From Corynebacterium lemuris (GTDB lineage: Bacteria > Actinomycetota > Actinomycetes > Mycobacteriales > Mycobacteriaceae), in NCBI RefSeq assembly GCF_024919295.1, contig NZ_JANWTC010000001.1, forward strand, positions 186,001 through 250,000: a stretch of 64,000 nt of DNA. The letters run 5' to 3'. The notes beneath the pieces are model-generated. The model did no database searches and was not told the origin of the DNA. It saw nothing but the letters and a program-made list of their open reading frames with translations. The stretch's first letter is position 1. Every line of letters starts with the position of its first letter. This document shows positions 58,929-64,000 of the stretch, in pieces. A program made the translations under genes and the position numbers.

Positions 58929-59980
58929 GCCCGCCGGGAGTGGCTCTTCGCGCCCATCTTGGCCACGGCGGCGAGGAATTCGGCGTCGGTGAGCAACGGG
59001 ATGCCCTTGCGTGCCGCATGCATGGCCTTGCCCCGCAGGTCGGCGGTCTCATTGCACACCACCAGGCTGGTGGTGCGCGTGAGCTTCTCCGAGTAGACCA
59101 GCTGTGCCTTCAGGGCCGCCTCGATGAGGATGTCCGGATCGGTCTCCACCTCGGGGGCGATGACCACCTCCATGCCGCGCTTCAGGTTCCCGCCCGCGAT
59201 ATGCGTCCCCGGGTTCGGATGGGGCCGGGGTGCCTCCACCGCATCCACCCGCACGTGGGAGCGCTGCAGACCGAAACGATCCGCCCGCAGTTCAGCCGGC
59301 GTGGTGCTGCAGAGCTCACCGTTGTCGCGGATGGCGAAGAAGACGTCGATGAGGATGTCGTTGAGCTCACGTGTCGTCTCATGTTCCGGCAGGAGTGCAC
59401 GTTCCACGGTGGCGACGGGGGACTCCGCATCCACCTTCAGGACCAGCGCCAGCGCCGCCAGACGGGTGTCCTCCAGCGTGATCCGCTGCCGGCGCGCGGT
59501 CGCGAGCGTATCGACGATCGCGGTCGGCTTCGGCACGTGTCCCACCCGCTGGCGACGACGTCGGCCCCGGCCCCGACCCCGACCGCGGGAACGGTTGGAA
59601 CGGGCGGCGGCGTTCATGGCGCGCCGGGCCTCGGAGACGAGGAAACCCCACACGCGGGGGGCGTTGTGGACGATGAGGGTGCGGTCGTCGATAAGCCGGT
59701 CGAGCGTGCGGAGCACCTGCGAGAAGCGCTGCCCCTCCGCGACCTGTTCATGGGTGAGCCCGTGGTAATGGCGGGGGCCGGGGTCGCTGCCCGGGTTGAG
59801 TACGGCATGGAACTCTTCGCCGATCTCACCGTCTTCGTTGAAGGTGAGGACGTCCACTGCGACCAGTCGCGCGGTCGACGGGTGGATCCCCGTCGACTGG
59901 GTGGTCACTGTGACATAAGGGAATTCAGTGACTTCAGCGGCACGGGCGTCCTGCTCGGTGTCACCGTTTGTCATTGTCAT
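58925..59980 (-). CDS. DnaQ-like exonuclease homologue with BRCT domain; first catalytic motif lost
   Basis: 351 residues. The N-terminal part follows the DEDD exonuclease fold (HYHGLTHEQVAEGQRFSQVL; LIVHNAPRVWGFL; RLAALALVLKV), but the first motif, normally D-x-E-T-T-G, reads TVTTQSTGIHP, so both metal-binding acids are missing. An arginine/glycine tract (RGRGRGRGRRRRQR) near residue 135 replaces part of a loop. A C-terminal BRCT domain occupies about 265-345 (GMEVVIAPEVETDPDILIEAAL; SLVVCNETADLRGKAMHAAR). It is probably a non-catalytic DNA- or RNA-binding adaptor, or an unusual enzyme. Confidence 0.8.
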   Translation of the reverse strand: MTMTNGDTEQDARAAEVTEFPYVTVTTQSTGIHPSTARLVAVDVLTFNEDGEIGEEFHAVLNPGSDPGPRHYHGLTHEQVAEGQRFSQVLRTLDRLIDDRTLIVHNAPRVWGFLVSEARRAMNAAARSNRSRGRGRGRGRRRRQRVGHVPKPTAIVDTLATARRQRITLEDTRLAALALVLKVDAESPVATVERALLPEHETTRELNDILIDVFFAIRDNGELCSTTPAELRADRFGLQRSHVRVDAVEAPRPHPNPGTHIAGGNLKRGMEVVIAPEVETDPDILIEAALKAQLVYSEKLTRTTSLVVCNETADLRGKAMHAARKGIPLLTDAEFLAAVAKMGAKSHSRRA

Positions 59981-60803
59981 TATTCAGAGTCTAATCTCCG
60001 CACACCGGTACGCGGGCCGGCAGGTCGCTGAGGCGGGGGTACCCCAGATATCCAGAGGGTGTCGGGCAGGGTGCCGGGGATCAACTATCGGTCAGGGCCG
60101 GTGGTAGGGGGGTGGTTTCCGCCTGCCGGGGAGGGCCTTCATTACGAGAACGGTGGGCTGGTGGGGCGGCTGCCCAGTAATTCCGGCGGGAAAGCTCGGG
60201 GTGATCGGCGGGGGCGGCCCCTGGCCCGGGGAGTGCCGGCACCGAGGGCGCGGGAAGGGATGACGCCGTGGTCTAGCTGTTCATATGTGCGCACATGCAT
60301 GTGATTTGGCTGTGTGTAGCCAAGAAGTTAAATAAATATGTTCTTATGTTTCTGCCGCAAATAAGTATCTCCTTAGTTTTTTATTCTACGGCGACCCAAT
60401 TTCGAGACTCGCTTTTCTTGGTGAGTTCTGCATCCATGCAGGTAGGGGCACTTACCGCAGCGGTGCAGGGAGTGGTACCCCCGCTTTAGGGGAGCTGGAG
60501 AGGTGGCCTTTTCACAGCTGTTTATGGGGCAATTCTGCGGTGATGGTTAGGGGTGTGGCGGGTTGGCGCAGTTCAGTACATGTTTGCAAACGTTTGAGTG
60601 ATCCATGTTCACTTCTGTTCGCAAGGAGGGGGAGGCGGGTCCCTGGGATTCTGCAGCAACTAAAAGCGGTCAATACGGTTACGATTTCGTCTCGCACCAC
60701 GGGCTTTGTCCCTGTTATTGGAAATAGTGTGCTGCATCACTCTGGCGGGGTTCCGGTTCTTTTCTGGGAAGACCTCGACGGGCGTGGCTGAGAAAGGAAA
60801 GAA
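59981..60803. other. Intergenic region before the surface protein gene
   Basis: About 820 nt without a convincing gene. The right two-thirds are AT-rich. Symmetric sites: the perfect 12-bp palindrome ATGTGCGCACAT at 60285-60296, GTTTGCAAAC at 60582-60591 and overlapping AAACGTTT at 60588-60595. The promoter of the 60804 gene and its operators are expected here. A small frame at 60059-60304 has no ribosome site or family pattern. Confidence 0.5.
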
Positions 60804-63800
60804 ATGGATAAGAGTCTGTTCATGCGAAGTGGCGGGAAGGGGGTGGCCCCCTGGATACCGCTGGCTGCGATCGTCGCAGTGCTCGCACTGCTTCTCTCCC
60901 TGCTGACTGTCGCACCGACAGCCTCGGCCGATGAGAGCGATACTGACATCACCTCCATCCTTGAGGAACAGAACGCAATCCAGTCCATGCTGGAGGACTC
61001 CGCCACAGAGGAGTCCGCCACTCCTACCGCTGAGGTCGTCGAGGAGGAAGAGGCAGGTTCGGATCCCGTGGGGGATTCCACCCAGCCGGAAACCACCGGG
61101 ACCCCGCTCACCGAGCGGGAGACGACCGAGCGGCCTGAGCCCCGCATGGGCCTCTTCGCAGCGAACCCCGCTGTCGTCGTCGAGGTCACCAGTGTCCTCA
61201 AGAAGGGGAGCACTGTTGCCGACGACGAGAAGCTGACCGTCGAGGACACCGTCACCGTCAAGGGAGAGTGGGATGCCACCTCTGACACCACCGGCGTGGC
61301 ACCGCAGGAAGGGGACACCTTCACCATCGGTTTCCCGGACGAGCTGGAGATCCGGGGCGACCTGGACTTCAACCTGAACGCCCCGGGCAACATCCCGCTG
61401 GCCAACTGTGTGGCTGTCGGCGGATCTCGTGAGGCCACGTGCACCATCACCGCTGCGGGTGCTGATGAAGACGCCTACATCCCTGCCGGCACCTGGACCA
61501 TCGAGGCAACCGTCACCGAGGAGACCGAGGACAACTTCGTCCGATTCAACCTCAACGGCACCGCCACCCCGGTGCCCCTGCCGGGCGGCGGCGGGATCGA
61601 CCCGAAGCCGGAAGAACAGCGCTTCACCACCAAGGCTGGTGCCTTCAAGGGCATCAGCGGCACGGTGGCCACCTGGACTGTGACTATTCCGGGATCTGCC
61701 CTGCAGGGCGAGGCCCCCTACGAGTTCACCGACAAACTGCCTTCGCAGACTGACGGCCCGAATGCCGGCACGATGGTCTACGTCGACGACTCCGTGAACA
61801 TCGACCGCGGCGCCGGCGTCGTGGCTCTCGACAATGGCGACGGCACCCTGACCCTCACCCTCGAGCCGCCGACCGGTGGTTTCGATCCGCAGGTCGACTA
61901 CAAGCTCACCTACGACACCAAGGTGGACGGTGACCGCGCCGGACCGGCAGGCACCACCTACACCAACGATCTTGAGGGACCGGGCGTCGGACCGGGTGGC
62001 GTCGTCGGCAAGCTGACGCAGATCTGGAATAAGGCCCAGTTCAGCAAGGGTGGCCGCATTCAGGTCGGCACCGCCGCCGAGATGGAGGACCGCCTCGCCA
62101 GGATCACCTGGACCGTCGTCGTCCCGGGCAGCAAGCTCCAGCGAGACACCAACTTCTTCGGTGATTCCCTCACCGACCACCCCGCCGGCACGGCAGGGCA
62201 CAACTACTGCGCTGACTTCAGACTGGACGTCTCCGAGATGGTCCACCGTGATACCGAGGGGGGCTCCACCAGCTGGAGCGCGCCCCTGTCCGGTGTGTTC
62301 AACTCGGGCCCGAGCATTTCCGGGGACCGCAAGTCCTTCACCGCGACCTCCGACTACGAGTTCAAGGAGGACGCCCAGTACCGCTTCGTCTACACCTCCT
62401 GCGCCGACACCCCCGGTATTCCGGAGCACGAGTCCTGGTTCCGCAACGTCTTCACCATCAACGACGAGGACGTCCTGGGTGCAGTCCAGTACAGGGGCGG
62501 CAACAGCTCCAAGACCGGTGGCCTCATCACCGAAGAGCGTGAGATCAACGGCCAGACCCTGGAGCCCTACACCGCTCTGACCTGGAACATCAACATTCCG
62601 GGTCGCCACATCGAGAACAACGATGAGCCCCTGGTTCTGCGGGATCTCCTCAGCGCGGGCCACAAGGTCTGTGAGGGCTCCGGCAGCGTCAAGGACCGCC
62701 TGGGCCTGAAGGTCATCGCCAGGGACCAGGTCGGTGGGCAGCTGCCGCAGCTGGATCTCACCGCGGACACCACGGCCACCAGCAACGACGGCCTCCAGAT
62801 CACCCTTCCCCGCCCGGAAGGTGGTTACAACCGTGAGTACCAGTACGTGATCACCTACGTCACCTGCACCGCCAGCGGTGGCGACGACACCAACGCCGGA
62901 GTCGAGTACACCAACTCCGTGCAGTACGAGGGCGGCAGCGCCAAGGGCACCGTCAGGTCCCGTGAGACCGCCAGCGGTACCGGCGGCATCGCCAACCGCG
63001 GTTCCTTCACCCTGCTCAAGGAGCGCTCCTCCGAGTCCGAGAAGTTCCCCGAGGACACCGTCTTCACCGTCCGTGTCGAGGAGTTCGGCCCGAACGGCCA
63101 GGTCATGGCGCCCTACAACCTCCAGGTGAAGGCCAACGGCGAGCCCGTCAAGGGCAGGTTCGTCCGCGGCGAGGGTTGGACCATCAAACTCTCGGAGATC
63201 AACCTTCCGCAGGTTGACGGTATCGAGTTCGGTGATCCCCGCTTCGCGGAGAGTGACGGCGTCGAGCCCATGAACGGTGGCAAGGAAGCACTCGTCACCG
63301 TCAAGCCGCGCACCAACGCCCAGGTGAAGCTGTTCAACACCGCCAGGAAGGACGAGGTCTCGCTCACCAAGGTTGTGGAGGGCGACGCCAAGGACGCGGT
63401 CAACCCCAACCAGTATTTCGATGTCACCGCCCGGGTGAACGGCAAGAAGGAAACCCTGAGCCTGAAGGCCGGGGAGACCATCACCCTGGACGAGCTGCCG
63501 ATCGGCGCCGAGGTCTTCTTCGAGGAGATCCAGCCCGCCGACAACAATGTCATCACCTGGGGCAAGCCGGTCTTCAGCAAAAACCCGATCAAGGTCGGCG
63601 AGGATGCCTCCGTCATCCTCACCAACACGGCCAGCGCCTCCGAGGGCACCTTCAGCCTGAAGAAGGTCCTCAACGGTGCTGAGGCCAGCAACGCAGAGCT
63701 GCCGACCTCCTACACGGTCAAGGCTGCCTGGGGCGACAACGAGACCGCAGAGATCGACGTCCCCGCCAACGGCGACGTCAAGGCCTCCGGCCTCGATCTG

Positions 63801-64000
63801 CCCACGGGCACCGAGGTCACCCTGACCGAGGTCCTGCCGCAGGTCAACAACATCGACTGGGGCACCCCGGTATTCTCCGGCGAGGGCGTCACCGTCAATC
63901 CTGACGGCTCCGCCGTCGTGACCATCGGGCGTGGCAACGTCGACCTGACCGTCACCAACACGGCCGTGCGCACCGGCACCTTCCAGCTGAGCAAGGGCCT
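60804..64000 (+). CDS. Large secreted surface protein with DUF5979-type repeats (3' end beyond window)
   Basis: The frame from ATG 60804 (after GAAAGGAAAGAA) is open for 1065 codons and leaves the window. A signal peptide spans residues 1-42 (hydrophobic core AAIVAVLALLLSLLTVAPT, then ASA-DES). An acidic Glu/Thr-rich segment follows. Residues about 115-700 look like Ig-like adhesin domains (VEDTVTVKGEW; GDTFTIGFPDELEI, fibrinogen/collagen-binding type). From about residue 733 come repeats of 97-117 residues starting near 733, 850, 947 and 1056, each with the pattern F/VSLxKxxxG ... LPxGxEVxxxE ... NxxxWGxPxF ... NTA (DUF5979 type). A C-terminal sortase signal is likely but not visible. Confidence 0.82.
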   Translation, partial: MDKSLFMRSGGKGVAPWIPLAAIVAVLALLLSLLTVAPTASADESDTDITSILEEQNAIQSMLEDSATEESATPTAEVVEEEEAGSDPVGDSTQPETTGTPLTERETTERPEPRMGLFAANPAVVVEVTSVLKKGSTVADDEKLTVEDTVTVKGEWDATSDTTGVAPQEGDTFTIGFPDELEIRGDLDFNLNAPGNIPLANCVAVGGSREATCTITAAGADEDAYIPAGTWTIEATVTEETEDNFVRFNLNGTATPVPLPGGGGIDPKPEEQRFTTKAGAFKGISGTVATWTVTIPGSALQGEAPYEFTDKLPSQTDGPNAGTMVYVDDSVNIDRGAGVVALDNGDGTLTLTLEPPTGGFDPQVDYKLTYDTKVDGDRAGPAGTTYTNDLEGPGVGPGGVVGKLTQIWNKAQFSKGGRIQVGTAAEMEDRLARITWTVVVPGSKLQRDTNFFGDSLTDHPAGTAGHNYCADFRLDVSEMVHRDTEGGSTSWSAPLSGVFNSGPSISGDRKSFTATSDYEFKEDAQYRFVYTSCADTPGIPEHESWFRNVFTINDEDVLGAVQYRGGNSSKTGGLITEEREINGQTLEPYTALTWNINIPGRHIENNDEPLVLRDLLSAGHKVCEGSGSVKDRLGLKVIARDQVGGQLPQLDLTADTTATSNDGLQITLPRPEGGYNREYQYVITYVTCTASGGDDTNAGVEYTNSVQYEGGSAKGTVRSRETASGTGGIANRGSFTLLKERSSESEKFPEDTVFTVRVEEFGPNGQVMAPYNLQVKANGEPVKGRFVRGEGWTIKLSEINLPQVDGIEFGDPRFAESDGVEPMNGGKEALVTVKPRTNAQVKLFNTARKDEVSLTKVVEGDAKDAVNPNQYFDVTARVNGKKETLSLKAGETITLDELPIGAEVFFEEIQPADNNVITWGKPVFSKNPIKVGEDASVILTNTASASEGTFSLKKVLNGAEASNAELPTSYTVKAAWGDNETAEIDVPANGDVKASGLDLPTGTEVTLTEVLPQVNNIDWGTPVFSGEGVTVNPDGSAVVTIGRGNVDLTVTNTAVRTGTFQLSKG

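Noticed and set aside
60059..60304. 81-codon frame before the surface protein
   Set aside because: Low-complexity Gly/Pro/Arg translation without a ribosome site; it ends at a palindrome in a likely control region.

Overview
The window reads as a chromosomal segment of a high-GC Corynebacterium. It holds the arabinogalactan/DPA synthesis genes (emb, aftA, dprE2, dprE1), the galactan export and priming genes (glfT1, wzt, wzm), a MurT/GatD pair and a block in the order aspT, dnaX, ybaB, recR, murT/gatD and an exonuclease gene. This content and order are typical of Corynebacterium and partly shared with Mycobacterium. No transposase, integrase, phage structural gene or CRISPR array was seen.

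Layout. 1-550: 3' end of gltD. 580-8204 (minus): the operon dprE1-dprE2-aftA-emb, which makes decaprenyl-phospho-arabinose and uses it to build arabinan. 8205-10911: a gene-poor, AT-richer stretch. It contains three tandem, nearly identical micro-gene cassettes, each with a sigma-A-like promoter, a 5' hairpin leader, a charge-free 31-residue hydrophobic peptide and a strong terminator. This is the most novel-looking element in the window. 10912-13153: small uncharacterised genes. 13182-19690: GtrA-like protein, glfT1, a frameshifted DUF559/AbiEi-like gene, wzt, wzm, a lysine-less cysteine desulfurase homologue and a quinone oxidoreductase. 19938-23367: molybdenum cofactor genes (moeZ-type, moaE, mog, moeA, moaD). 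23374-29234: membrane protein, aromatic aminotransferase, VOC protein, mgtE and a DASS dicarboxylate transporter, with tRNA genes between them.

29469-38655 is an accessory catabolic island beside a tRNA-Arg gene. It carries an MHS transporter, a stand-alone riboflavin kinase, a flavin reductase, a cupin, a two-component flavin monooxygenase, a carboxylesterase, a SnoaL-like protein, a PaaX-type repressor and a tannase-family esterase. The gene set suggests uptake, hydrolysis and hydroxylation of an aromatic ester; the substrate is not evident.

38790-47308: tyrA, a tadA pair, csbD, an MmpL transporter, then a 7-deazaguanine tRNA salvage set (tgt, yhhQ, gluQ) whose Tgt has lost its three zinc cysteines, and a PAS protein. 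47453-54201: tRNA-Ser, SRP RNA, aspT, dnaX, ybaB, an ATP-grasp gene and recR. 54304-59980 (minus apart from one remnant): a CDF transporter coupled to a half-size binding lipoprotein, gatD, murT, a DUF418 remnant, a PPTase and an exonuclease homologue lacking its first catalytic motif. 60804-64000: the start of a large secreted surface protein with repeats, cut by the window end.

All four serine tRNA isoacceptors (TGA, GCT, CGA, GGA) lie within 28 kb, together with two identical tRNA-Arg(ACG) genes. A 59-nt palindromic element occurs twice, at 15505 and 47320. All product names come from recognising motifs by eye; no database search was run.
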